A stretch of 64,000 nt of DNA, taken from Trichosphaerium sp. ATCC 40318 (Eukaryota; Discosea; Flabellinia; Trichosidae). This document shows, piece by piece, positions 1 to 11,430 of this stretch. Below the pieces are notes generated by a model. It was not told where the DNA came from. It worked only from the letters and a program-made list of their open reading frames with translations, and made no database searches. The translations under genes were made by a program, and so were the position numbers. Numbering within the stretch: position 1 is the stretch's first letter; the number at the start of each line of letters is the position of its first letter. The stretch lies in contig JALMLS010000552.1 of the NCBI GenBank assembly GCA_038496445.1, positions 1 through 64,000 of the forward strand, in the 5' to 3' direction.

Positions 1-410
1 CCATTTGTGGTTGTACCAACTCTTGTACTCTCCATCTCGTTTGTCATTAATATAGTACGCTTGCTCAACCAACGTAGGCTTATTTCCCATATGCATATGC
101 CAGCACTTGTGTTGTCCATGTTTTTTACCACAACTCCATAGCTCGTGTTTAATATGGTATTTTGCATTTTGAATCCACTTTCCATGTTTGTTCAACTCGC
201 TATCAAACCTCGTAGACATTGCTGCTCGTTTCGATAATACAGGCAACTTTATGTATATTTCTTCGTCTAAATCCATGATATCTAACTGCAATTCCACTGG
301 AAGTTGTAATAGACCAAGTAACTCTTGTTGCTGTACAAGTATCTATAAACAATTTAGTAATGTATCAATACCTTTTTGCTTTAAACACGTACCCTACGTT
401 TTATTGACAT
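1..410 (-). CDS. F-box/MORN-repeat protein, 5'-terminal part (gene runs off the window)
   Basis: The model begins MSIKRR, then a 50-nt intron (343-392, donor GTACGT, acceptor TTATAG, TACTAA inside), then an F-box-like segment (LLQLPVELQ) and the family signature LSKRAAMSTRF. Next come HGKW and the start of MORN/YwqK-type repeats (KRDGEYKSWY). The segment matches the N-termini of the loci at 11431, 21687 and 42352. In this architecture the F-box would bind SKP1 and the repeats would bind an unknown partner; that role is inferred. The 3' end lies beyond base 1. Splicing keeps phase 0 on both sides, which supports the start at 410. Confidence 0.72.
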
Positions 411-684
411 TGTTTAAACTAGTATTACCTTGTTTAATAGATAAATAGGTAGTTGATACAACAGTTATTTTTGGATGACAAACGTTGCACTGTCTGAGAT
501 TGTTTCGTGATATTAACTTAACATAATTACTACTTAAGTTGACGTATTCTTTAAAAAGTATGCTTTGTTTACCCACGTGATTCGAATGAAAGACAGTGTT
601 TTGTGAATACATACTCATGTCAAAGAAGGTTGGTCTTTGCTTGGAAATGAGTTTTATTGGAGGTGAGAGCAGTAAATCAACAAT

Positions 685-1017
685 TTACTTTTTCTCTTGC
701 GGCGGCATCGCTTTTGGCGACGGCTTTTTTGTTTTAAGGCTTAGTTTTGATTTACCAGAAGTCCTGTGCTTCATACGCGTCGGTTTTGCAAGGTTGTCTC
801 CTGATTTACCAGATGTCTGATGAGACATACGACGCCTTAGAGGTCTTGGTTTGGGTTTTGGGTTAACTTGACCAAAAACGTCTTCTCCTGATTTGCCAGA
901 TGTGCGGTGCGCCATACGCTTCACGTTACGTCTCCTGTTGTCCTTTGGGGCCACAACTTTATCACGCACTTTACCGGACGTATAGTGCGCCATACGCCTT
1001 ACTGGTGGGTTAGACAT
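685..1017 (-). CDS. Small basic protein with four RMxHxTSGK repeats
   Basis: Single-exon ORF of about 110 residues. I chose the first ATG (MSNPPVRRMAH); the longer open frame upstream has only a TTG. Four copies of a short motif occur: RRMAHYTSGK, KRMAHRTSGK, RRMSHQTSGK and TRMKHRTSGK. They are separated by Lys/Arg/Pro-rich linkers of 15-25 residues and followed by a Lys/Pro tail. The four copies are also visible at DNA level as cartoon-like repeats of TTACCAGA...CATACG on the + strand. No signal peptide or membrane segment. I do not recognise the family. Strong basicity suggests nucleic-acid or chromatin binding, or a phosphorylation scaffold (Ser/Thr next to Gly-Lys); this is inference. Confidence 0.5.
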   Translation of the reverse strand: MSNPPVRRMAHYTSGKVRDKVVAPKDNRRRNVKRMAHRTSGKSGEDVFGQVNPKPKPRPLRRRMSHQTSGKSGDNLAKPTRMKHRTSGKSKLSLKTKKPSPKAMPPQEKK

Positions 1018-1346
1018 CCTAGATAGTACGTTGAGAGCTACTGTAATTTTCACAGCCAAAACCGTAAACCGAATGACCGTTTAAGTTATGCCAACTATCA
1101 CGTGACTGTTGTTTTGTTAACCCAAAGACAAAAAAGTAGTGCAAGCACACGCAAGGACGGCCCCTTCGCATCAAAAAGTAGGTTCGACATTTCACTTGAT
1201 TTCTCTACGTTAATGTGCAGCACACTTATTTAATACCAAGGTAACTTTAACAGCATCCCTGTAAATGATTATTTTATTATTGTAGATGATGTAGTTAGAG
1301 ATGGTATTGGAAACTGAAATCATCTCTAACAATGACAAGTACAACC
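1018..1346. other. Intergenic, no gene seen
   Basis: AT-rich spacer between two minus-strand genes. It holds a TCACGTGA palindrome at about 1098-1105 and no supported ORF. Confidence 0.5.
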
Positions 1347-2082
1347 TTATAATTTGCCCAAGTACTCAACAATATCACTATGTCCGTTCACACGAGCAAT
1401 ATCAATAGCAGTAGCACCATCGAGGTGATGCATTGGTACGTTGACATCGAGGTCTACAACAAAAATCACGTTTTGAATTTCTTTCAAAAAAAAGAAGCAA
1501 ACTGTACCATTCACATTTTCTACGAGGTATTTTACTACTTCTAAGCTACCTCCAAGGCAAGCCCACTGTAGTGGCGTACCACCAAAACCAATAACTTGCT
1601 TTGTAGCGGCTGAAGGATGGTATACACCAAGTTCAGTGTTAAAGGCAATTGTAGCAGTGTAAGGTTCATGGTAGTTGCCTAAACGAGCGTAAAAATGGAG
1701 TTTTAAGGACTGGTTTATGGTTCGTGCCATAAAAGATCCAATCGTTGTACACATGTGGTTTGTTTGGGTCTGTGTACGAAGCGGAATCTTTGTCTAGAAG
1801 GTCATAGCGTTGCTTCGCTACCAATTCAACCAAACCTAAGCGTGTAAATAACGGAGTGTAATACGCGCAGGTAGGTCTTTTAAGTATTTAGCATGCCTTT
1901 GAAGCATTGTTTGACGATTGACCTTGCAAAGCGTTAGCGCACGACGGACGCTCGTTAAAACGTACTCTGGCTTTGTTACGCCTGGTGTAAGCGACGTGAA
2001 TGGTTTTGACGTCTAAAAGTAAGGATAAGCTTTCTTTTGTTCGTTTTATCAATTACTGTTGGTTTACCTCCACTGCTGCCAT
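1347..2082 (-). CDS. Ankyrin-repeat protein (five-exon model)
   Basis: Model exons, in transcription order: 2082-2068, 2012-1865, 1835-1753, 1709-1508, 1453-1347. Introns are 55, 29, 43 and 54 nt, and all junctions keep frame. The protein starts MAAVETSKPF. A helical segment (YVLTSVRRALTLCKVNRQ) could be a degenerate F-box; then two ankyrin repeats are clear: GGTPLQWACLGGSLEVVKYL and GATAIDIARVNGHSDIVEYL. The final repeat becomes continuous only when the 54-nt intron is removed. Ankyrin repeats mediate protein binding; no enzymatic domain is visible. The 29-nt intron (1836-1864) is the least certain junction: the alternative is a frameshifted pseudogene. Confidence 0.6.
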
Positions 2083-2663
2083 AGTTGTTTGCCGTTTTGT
2101 AAAGGCTCCATTTGTTAACTGAATTATACTTAACCAGCTGTCATTCATCACCACTCCACTTGTTGTTTCAGTCAAGATCGACATAGCCCTTCTTGTTTTA
2201 GGTGTTTCAATTCACCTGATGTGAATTGCTCGGGATTCAATTGTTCAGTTCGTCATTGCTCATAACCTAAATAACTTCCATGCCTCATATTTTATAAAAT
2301 GGTTGCTATCAAGTGAATTAAGCATTTTTTGCAACATTGGTACAATGTACTGATGCTCATAGTGATAAAAAAACCCAAGCAACAAAAATGGGAATATCGA
2401 ATATCTTTTTTGTTGATTATCTAGTTTATAATCTTCTCATGTCGAAATCGTTTCTCTTCCTTATTGAGGACTGGTTACGCCTTTAATACACGACGTGTAT
2501 TTCGGAGGAATGCCTTAGCAAGACTGGACAAGTAAATATTAAGTAAGAGGTAAAAATCCAAATCGGGAATAGCAACGACGTGCAATAGCGTAAGTAATAA
2601 CGCAACGCAAATATGACTATTCACGCCATAATACTAGCTCGTACGGTATTTATAAAACAACAA
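2083..2663. other. Intergenic between divergent genes
   Basis: No ORF, RNA or repeat that I can support. It must contain the promoters of the ankyrin gene (minus) and the metalloprotease gene (plus). Confidence 0.45.
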
Positions 2664-5375
2664 ATGAAGCGCAACCTTACAACTTTTGTTTACGTACCTA
2701 CTTAGTTCTATTCGCTATATGTACTGCTCACGTACACAGTGCACATGAAGAACTTGACGGTAAATAGGTTTTCGTACTTTTACCCATTTAGAATTGAATT
2801 CTATTGATATTTACTCTACACGCATTGTAATAGTCGTAACCTTTGTTTTAGGGTTTGTTTGTGGTGAAAATTTTAAACATACTGAAATAGAGTATGACGA
2901 ACCTCCAGTACCAACAACTCATTCAAGATCGGCTAAAAGGTATGTTTGTAATAGTTTAATATTTTATGGAGTAACTGTACACTTTACATAACATACGACG
3001 TACTAACTATCCATAAGATCATCAGGTTCATGCATGACGTTCGTTATAAACTTTGGCGCGGGTATTAACCTTGTACGCGACGTCTACTGTTTGCAGTAAT
3101 ACTGTGGCTCTAATCTCTCATTACTAGCCTGAAAACGCTGGTATGAAAGCAACAGTACAGCTGGGAGCTGATATATGGGTACACAATCTTTACAAAGAAA
3201 TCCGTAACAACAGTTGATAGTCATCCGCTATCATCAGCGATAGGACAATATATTTGGACATGGAGGCAAGGGATGACTTTAGTTCTTCCAGCACTATCGG
3301 TTCAGCAAGTACTAGCGTAACATCATTTGGTGGCAATGCTCCTATTGTATTGTACGTTTTACGCTACTATTGACGCATATTTACACTTTTCAAAAGGGCT
3401 TATCTTGAAGCACATAATAATGCCACTTATCCTGCGGATATGACTGCATTCGATGGTATTCTTCCTCCTGTAAGTACTCCAAGTTTTTTTACAACGGTTG
3501 GCCTAGAAGTAGTAACCCGATCCAAAACCATTTTCCTGCGCGTTTTTATTACTACCTGCGCGTATACTCCCGGTACAGTTCAAATCGTTCAAATAGACCT
3601 GTAACTCTACTTTTTTTTCCCGCACGTGTTGAAACTGCGCATTTTATGAGCGAAATGAATCGTAAGCTCATTCTGTGGAAAAAAAAAAAGTAGCATGTGA
3701 ACGAATAGAACATCTGTGATTTTCCTTTTTTTTCTTCTCAATCATTCTCCTTGGCTCTGTTCTTATCTTGCTCCTAGGGTTTTACAATAGACCCAACCAG
3801 AATATCGCTCACAAGAGCTAATAGAAAAGTAATCGATCCAGACTATCAAATTACCTCCACTTTTAGAGATTCATCAATTTCGTTCAATACAGAGTTTTTC
3901 TTTGATACAGACTTAAGTGATGGTCTCACAGGGGTATGTCGCATATATACAAATCCACTTGTGGTCTTTTTTTTGCTTTCTAAGCTGTTGCCAAGTGACT
4001 TCATTTGAACTTAAAGTCGTTTTTGATCGTTTTTTTCTTAGGGTTCTATGAATTTACTTGCGGTTGTTGTTCATGAGATTGGACATGCTCTAGGTTTTAC
4101 ATCAGCACTTCAATCCGGTATATACACACATACTGCAAGAGCTGAGACAATAGCTAACTATCGTTGTTGTTTTAGTTGATGCTGCACTAGACGATGCAAG
4201 AAACCTAACAAATATTCGAATGAGGCCATATGATTTAATGAGAGTTCAATTAAGTAGCAGCTCTGCATTTGAAACAGCTGATAGACAGTGGACACCTGGT
4301 ACAAAGAATGATTTAGCAGGCTTAACAGCATTAAGTTCACTAACGTTTTAAAAGGTAATGTAGCTCACTATTTCGATCCAACGTCTGATACTGTATCTAC
4401 TGCAACGTATTCCACAGGTGTTAGTCAAGGAGACGGACGACAAACTTCTCATTGGAAGGTACCAAATCAAATTTATAAAAATGCTTGAAAGACATTGTAG
4501 ATAGTGCCTACTCAATAAAACGATTTTAGGATGCTAGGGCCATAGGTATTATGGATCCTACACTTTCAAGAAATAGGATAATAGGTATATCTACCACTGA
4601 CATATCAGCACTGAGTGGAATGGGATATGTTATAAATCGTAAGTAAACCTTTCCATCTATAACAAACTCATTTTTTTTCTTCTCATTTTAGCAGCGCTAA
4701 AGCCATTTCTTGTTTATATGCAAGCAAATGAAGGTGACCCAGGTGATGAGTTTCAGATTTGGGGTTATTTCTTTTTTGGTAATGTAACTTGCGACTTTGG
4801 TATTGCTGGTTCTACTGTTGCACAGAAAGATATTGAGTCTGGGGTCATTGTATGTCAACGAACATTTTTAGTTAATTTTTATTCAATCGATTTGTTACTA
4901 GCTTTGTACTGTTCCAAGTCCAGAAGTATCATACAATGGTACCATGGTTGTTACCTCAGATACAGGAACCTCTGACGAAAGACCATTTGTTATCAACGTT
5001 CCCTTACCACCTCCAACAACAGAAGCACCAACACCACCAGTTATCCCCTCAACGGCTGCCCCTACAACACTTCCTCCAACAACACTTCCTCCAACAACGC
5101 TCTCACCCACAACGGCTCCCCCTACAACACTTCCTCCAACTACACTTCCTCCAACAACGCTCTCACCCACAACGGCTGCCCCTACAACACTGCCTCCAAC
5201 AACAGTGCCACCTACAGCGCCAACGCCTGAACCTACCCAGGCTATCCCTACGCCAGCGCCGACATCACCAGTTGCGCCTTCAATAAATCGAATACGGTCT
5301 AATGCATATCGTATATCAACAATAGCTTTGAATACTATTGTTGTATTGAATGTACTTTGTTATTTATTCTTGTAA
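2664..5375 (+). CDS. Secreted zincin metalloprotease (HEIGHALGF) with Pro/Thr-rich stalk and C-terminal anchor
   Basis: A multi-exon gene. A hydrophobic leader (YLVLFAICTAHVHSAHEE) is read near 2700; the ATG at 2664 is one frame off, so the 5' end is unsettled. Later exons give FVINFGAGINLPENAGMK, LGADIW, TIGSASTSVTSFGGNAP, and the zinc site VVHEIGHALGFTSAL (from 4072), then GDGRQTSHWK and IMDPT. The order resembles bacterial and protist secreted HExxHxxGF proteases (NF038122-like, distant from M10), by recall. After the catalytic part comes a mucin-like run of TTLPPTTLPP units (about 5000-5260) and a hydrophobic C-terminus without charged tail, fitting a GPI signal or TM anchor. About ten introns of 40-300 nt. 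A -1 frameshift at about 4345-4352 interrupts the frame downstream of the active site. It probably cleaves extracellular protein at the cell surface. Confidence 0.72.
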
Positions 5376-5714
5376 CTCCAAAAATAAAAATCTGCTATTG
5401 GAATTAGGTTCCATGTTGGTGACAACAAAATCACCTTTGCTTACGTCTTGGTACTCCAATAGATCCAAATATTCAGAGGCATTCCAATTCAATCGCTTGA
5501 GAGCAAATAAGTTGTTGAGGTCCAATGAGTGACCAACAATATAAAGGCAACTTGTAATAACATGCATTTTAGAAACAAAAAAATTCACTCTCATAGCAGC
5601 AATAGACAGCCGAGGAAATCCTCTAACGCATCCATTCTCAAGTAATTCGATTTGGAACCTTGAACTTGGCTCTGGTACTCTTTGTTTTGATCGAAAAGGA
5701 AAAACGTTTTGCAT
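5364..5714 (-). CDS. Hypothetical protein, 3'-overlapping the metalloprotease
   Basis: Open frame of about 116 codons from the first in-frame ATG (MQNVFPFRSKQ); the frame stays open a little upstream without an ATG, so a 5' exon may be missing. It ends GDFVVTNMEPNSNSRFLF..., mixed in composition with no low-complexity bias. It overlaps the last 12 bases of the metalloprotease gene tail-to-tail and lies head-to-head with the F-box gene at 5790. No family recognised; no signal peptide or clear TM. It could be chance, but composition is protein-like. Confidence 0.35.
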   Translation of the reverse strand: MQNVFPFRSKQRVPEPSSRFQIELLENGCVRGFPRLSIAAMRVNFFVSKMHVITSCLYIVGHSLDLNNLFALKRLNWNASEYLDLLEYQDVSKGDFVVTNMEPNSNSRFLFLELQE

Positions 5715-5789
5715 GTGCAAATTTTTTGTCAAAAAAAAAGAAACATGATCAAGTGAAGTCAAACGAACTATGAATTGTGCCCCATTGTA

Positions 5790-7463
5790 ATGGATGAATT
5801 AACAATTTACGGTTTGTCAAATCAATTACGATAGTTGTTTGTTATAATATAGCTATAGACCTTCCCATTGAGATCTACGATAGTTTTTTGAGCGAAGCAG
5901 TTGGTTCTTCGTCCACTTTAGCTGGTTTATTACCATTGCGGCTTGTTTCACGTAAATTTGAATGGGCGGTATCATCAATGCGCTTGTGGCAAGTACGACA
6001 TAATTATTATCAACTTACAGCTTCAAAATACACAATCGTCAGCAATTCACTTAAACAATGTCAACAAAACTTAATGACCTATTTTTACAGGACTTGACGA
6101 ACAAATACGAGTGGAAACATAAAATAACCTTCCAAGGCAGCGTCAAAAAAATGATTGGACACAAACAATTCGTAAGTACTTGTCTAATAGAATCCCAACA
6201 ACGCATTAATGCCTCAACAAATTCTTTCTTTTTTACAAGTACTGACATCAATGATAAAATAGATCTATGCACTTGTTCATGACCACGAAGATACTGCCAA
6301 TACTTGTAAAATACACGTGATAGATACCGATAAATCAATTATTGTTAAGACAATCCCTCTTGATTTGTTATACGTCACTATGTTTGAACGCAAAGATTTA
6401 TTGGATGATGACTTGCATTTAAGTATGACTTGTCTATTTGTGTTTTATGTGCTTACTTATTACAGTTGGTATTCATTATCAGGGACGAACTAATACCCTT
6501 TATGATATTTACTTGGATACTGGAAAGATACATAAATCTATTGTTCAGCATCAAACTTATCCGTTACAGGTAGAAGTTATTTTGTGGTTTTTTTTTGTTT
6601 TTTTGTACTCTGACTTCATTTTTTTAGCATGCTATCATGTCTAAATCGGGTGTAATTACTCTTTATTATGAGAGTTTTCCCCGCTTACCCTATGATGTTA
6701 TGAATGTTATAAATTTTGAAGATCCAGAACCGAGTGTCCATTTGGCAATGACTATACATAAAGGTGCTACTTGTGTAGGTGTTGGTACATTGGTAAATGA
6801 TTCTGTGGCGGTTGTATTATCTATTTACACTTTACGCTTGGAATCACCAACGCAAGTTTTCAAAAAAGCAAAGAAGTGCATGCATGCAGAAGCAGCTTTA
6901 GGTGGGATTGTAACACCAGAAGGGGATGTGTTGTTAATTTATAGCGACAAGACTAAGATATCAAAGTTGTACAATAACTTCGATAAGGTACTCTAACATA
7001 CGGATTTCTTTCCCTCTTTTGACCTTTAATCATGTGGAGTGCTTCTCTGACAAGAAAACAAACTTTTTGACAATGTAGTTAATGACGAACTGTCGAAATT
7101 CTTTTTTTTACAGGAAGTGTATTATTTTTGTTCGTGATTTTTTCAATTGCTATTTTTGTATTTGATTGATTCATGTTGATTACGAAAAATTAGCCAAACT
7201 ATACAGCTAGCGCTAGTTACACTATTATTTTCTTTTTTCTTACTTTTGGATTTCTAGTATGTCACGATAGCGATTCAAGGAAGCGATAAAATAAAGGGAA
7301 AATATACAGCAGCTGTAGCGCTAAAAACAATCTATATGCTTGTTTTGGAGAAGCAACTTATAGAAAGCTACATGGGCAAACAAGGCATCAAGAGCGTCAT
7401 ACAACACATCTTTATCAAATGGAATCAGTTGGCAACTTTTATGAGAGTGCAACTGAAACGCTG
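5790..7463 (+). CDS. F-box protein with a long beta-rich C-terminal region
   Basis: Exon 1 is 22 nt (MDELTIY). A GTTTGT-donor intron joins it in frame to the F-box: DLPIEIYDSFLSEA...LLPLRLVSRKFEW. Later exons are in phase across introns with donors GTACGA, GTAAGT, GTATGA, GTAGAA and GTACTC: TNKYEWKHKITF, IYALVHDHEDTANTCKIHVI, GIHYQGRTNTLYDIYL, then a large exon from 6628 with GVITLYYESFPRLPYDV. The alternating hydrophobic strands suggest a propeller- or sandwich-like substrate domain, without a recognised signature. The last exon reads to a stop at 7463. An overlapping frame ends at 7529 with an acidic DDSDDY tail, so the true end may differ by one unresolved junction. Predicted SCF ubiquitin-ligase adaptor by analogy. 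Confidence 0.65.
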
Positions 7464-8056
7464 AAGAATCATAAACAAGACATGGAAGTGTTTCGGAATC
7501 TATTTGGAGATGACAGTGACGATTACTAAATTAATGAAACTAAAAGACTTATCCACCTTACACCTAAGTGCATATTGTCTCGTTAACATGGAAACAACAC
7601 ATTGCGTCATGAGTCTGAGTTTTATATTTATTGCATTTTGAGAAATCAGAAACAAATTTCATATGCAGTAAGTCACGTGTACGTATTGCTCGTAGGAGTG
7701 AAATTTTTTTTTATTGTTTGACCCTTCGCATTGTTCATCAGTTAGGTTGCAGGTAGATAATTTACATATCGCTTCTACATTAGTTCTTAACACTATGACC
7801 GAACATCCTTGTTAGAATTAGCAGTTGTTAAACTAAGACCAGTAAGAACGTACATATGCACCCCAAGATCCTGTGAGTGTGCAACCAATATCATCACAGC
7901 AATTCTTACCCATTATCGCAGGTGTGTATGGACGTTCTGGCGTGACAAATCGGGATCTGATTTCTTTATACAGTCATTAAAGAAATTTCGCATTTTTTAT
8001 TGTTTTTTTAGGCAGCGACCGCCTAAAATCGTCATTCTTTGTCCGATTTTGCTCTG
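7464..8056. other. Intergenic, no gene seen
   Basis: May include the last exon of the upstream F-box gene (to 7529). A CACGTG lies at 7674. Otherwise nothing I can support; the open frames here look random. Confidence 0.4.
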
Positions 8057-10833
8057 ATGACCATTTATAGAGTAATTACAGCAACTGTGGTCCTGTGCCA
8101 CGTAATTTGTACTGTCGCTTTGTTTTTGAAATTCTTTCTCTAATGCTTTAGTTTCTATGGCACTGTTTGCAGAGCCGAAATTCAATGCGTTTCTGGATGT
8201 TAGCGAAATTAAACCAGAGTTTAACACTTTTCTTGCTGCTGATGTAGCATTTGGCGTCTCAAACGCTGGTCCATCATATTTCTACGCCGTTCAAGGTAAA
8301 TGTCACTTCATTTACTTGGTTGACTTCAAAAAGGCGCAAACCAATTATCATTAGATGTAGCTACACCTACAAGTACGTAAAAGCGCCTAAAAGACTTGTA
8401 ACTCAGAAAAAATTGTAAAACCGTTTAAACCCAACAAAGAAGTGTCACGGCTCATGCTTTATTACTGTACTGGCGTCTCAAGCCGTGACAACAGTACATT
8501 GATAGTTGTAGAGTTGTTTTCGTTTGGCATTTTGGGATTTTTCCCTTACAGATGTTCTAGGTTTCTTTAATGGCGAGAACATAAGTATAGGGATAAATTT
8601 TGACGATCATACTGGACCTGTCATCGAGTATGGTGACCAGACAGCAGCATTCGTTTACCTAAACGCAGCGGGAATGCTGTCATATAGAATAATAAGCTAT
8701 TTGGTGCGGCACCTTTTTGTTTCCTCAGTACTTGTAAACTTCTTTGTTTTTTCTCATTTTTTTCGATAATAGGAGGGTGTCTTGAACCCAGGAACGGAAA
8801 ATGAGTTGATGGATAGTACTACTAACATTGGTTTTGAGTACTTTGTTTCTTTTGATAAGTCAGCATTTTTAGGTGAGTAAACCTTCTTTCGTCTTTTTTT
8901 TGGTTTTCTTTTTTCAAGTCACCTGAAAGTCAGCACATTTTTTAGTAGAACACGGCCTCTGATGTAAGTAATTGCACTCAGATTTGATAGAAAACAAATA
9001 CCTATTTTTTGGCTGTAGGATTCATTCTACTGAATATGCGGTGAGCATTTCAGAGATATTTATTCCACAGCAGTAGCAAACTTTTTATATTTTGTTGGTA
9101 CTAAGATTTAACAGAAACTGGAGCTGAAAGATTTCTTGTTTATGCGGTATTCTCCCTTTCAGATGATCCATACTATTTTTTAATTTCTAATGATACTTCA
9201 CCTACTACCCGCACACTGTCTATAAGTACGATTGATTGTTGATGCAAAGTTTTGTTAACTTGTGTCAAGATTTTCTTGATTTTCTTGATGTTCAGCAAGA
9301 CATCATTCATATGAACGCTCAAGGCTGTTTTGTAAAGCCTAATGTAGCTGATCAATCATTTTTTCATGTAATAGTATACCAGAGAGTAGACGCTTTGCTT
9401 GGATCCATTGAAGTAAGTTAAGAAAATTTTCCTGTTTTTTTCTTATTTTTATGTGCACCTTTCTTATAGTACTATAGCAGGTTGGGGTGTTACACCAAGC
9501 ACAAGGTGTACCATCTATTATAGATTTTAATAGCATATCCTTTACATCACTTGATGATACCCTATTCGCTATTGAAGTCAATGATACCAGCTTAAATATT
9601 ATATCAACAAAAGTAAACTGCTCAGACAATGATACTCCCTTTCTACCATCCTCTATAAACACAGTTGATATACCTAGTATATTACCTCAAGTGACCGCTA
9701 TTCTAGTATTAGATAGCGCTATTAATATAGATTTATTAATTGTGTATGCAGAGACAGGATCAAGAGTTACAATCCAAGCGTACAATGTACGTATTGATGA
9801 AGATTTCTTTTTAACTTTACAATGATAGCATATCACAGAAGTGTTCCTTACAACATACACAAGTAATACATTAAGTGCTAGTACAATAACTAAACTAAGT
9901 GCTACATTTGATAGAGTAGAGTGTGTGGTAACGGTACATAAGTTGTTTTATTTTTTTCCACTTTTTTTTACATTTCTGACCTAACCACATTGGAAGGTTC
10001 TCGCCTTTTTTGATGATAATACAACAAATATTATCTTTTATAACGAATCAGTTGGTGTTTTCTATTGTTCACCTCCAGCTCCAACAGAACCCCCAACTAC
10101 AATCGAACCTACAGCGCCACCAGTACCTACTCCAACAACGCCAACACCAACATCCCCAACTGTTGTAGTACCTACAGCAACACCAGTAACTACACCAACA
10201 TCACCAACTGCCGTAGTACCTACAGTACCACCAGTATCTTCTCCAACACCAACACCAACGCTCTCAACTGTCGTAGTACCTACAGCAACACCAGTAGCTA
10301 CGCCAACATCACAAACACTAAGAAACCCATCAGCAAGAATAGTTTACACAATTATCATAGAGAAGGTATTCCATTAGAAATTCCTTCCAATCAGACGTTT
10401 GATGACTTAGAAGTCATATTTTAATGAAATAATACCTATCCCCATCACATCTTGTCCAAACATATCTCAGATTAATATATCTTTCAAAAACAAAACAACT
10501 TTCGAAGCTATCCTTGAACAAGGTAATTTCACATTGTTCAATCTTTCTGTACAATGTTTAATCTTTGATACTATTCAAATAACAGTGACAACACCAGATA
10601 ATCAACAATGTACTACAGATACGTTAAAACAACTTAAATCTCTTGTTGTATTAATATCTTCATGTAATACAAATGAGCAAGATGGATTAAGTCAAAGAAG
10701 CTTAATTACTTACTCTTTAATTGCTGTATGTATCGTTATAATACTTTCTATAGTAATAGTGATATCAATTACTTTGTACCTAAGAGTAAAAAGAACTCGA
10801 GTAATAACTACTAATGCTCCTGTAATAGCTTGA
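8057..10833 (+). CDS. Type I surface glycoprotein with Pro/Thr-rich stalk
   Basis: Starts MTIYRVITATVVLCHVIF, a signal peptide formed by joining exon 1 to the exon at 8151 across a 47-nt intron. Ectodomain exons include FGVSNAGPSYFYAV, DVLGFFNGENISIGINFDD, a segment around 9490-9770 and VECVVT. Then comes a stalk of Val/Pro/Thr units (PTEPPTTIEPTAPP, TVVVPTATPV; about 10075-10340). A 45-nt intron (about 10363-10407) joins this to a membrane-proximal Cys-containing region (FNLSVQCLIFD) and one TM helix (LIAVCIVIILSIVIVI) with a short basic cytoplasmic tail ending near 10833. One junction near 9090-9125 is unresolved. No ectodomain family recognised. Likely displayed on the plasma membrane; the stalk resembles those at 5000, 35.8 and 38.1 kb. 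Confidence 0.65.
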
Positions 10834-11430
10834 AAGACATACTACCAAATAAAAAAAACCGGAGTTTGTTTGACTATCCATAAAGTCAATGTGTACTTAA
10901 AGCCAACTCAGTTGTAACGTTTGCCCAGTAGATGGACTGTCCTTGCTATGTTAAGATGGAATATACACATAATCAAGATATTAGTCACGAGACAGCGTAA
11001 GAATGGAACATTAAAATAGCACTTGCCATATAGTAAGGTGTATCATTCTTTGAATTTGTAGTACTTTTTTGTGCTTACACGACAGAATTAGTGAGGATAT
11101 GTCATGCACTTAACAACCAAGTTAACAAACCCTACGCTATTCTTGTCGTGCAGCAGTTTTTCTATTGGTTATTTCCCATCCCTACATGTGCCAAATTGGG
11201 AAGGTTTCTTTTTATCAAGCCCAAAAAAAAGGCACAAGAAAGTAGTACTGTAAAATAGCGTGCACTGTATACTCAAGGCTAAACTCACTTGAGTCACTTA
11301 GCGCTGTACGTTCTTTTTAATTCGATCAATGAATGCATCAATGTTGGCATTTGGTAGATGATGTTGTGTAATCACTACGTATAATGTCGTTATCAAAAAT
11401 ATGTTTATTAACGAAGTTAAGAACTTTTGG
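10834..11430. other. Intergenic, convergent gene ends
   Basis: Lies between two 3' ends. No ORF, repeat or RNA that I can support. Confidence 0.45.

Noticed and set aside
9236-9421. Separate small gene starting ATGCAAAG inside 9.2-9.4 kb
   Set aside because: Its sequence is explained as an exon of the type I surface protein with a GTACGA...TGTCAAG intron before it.
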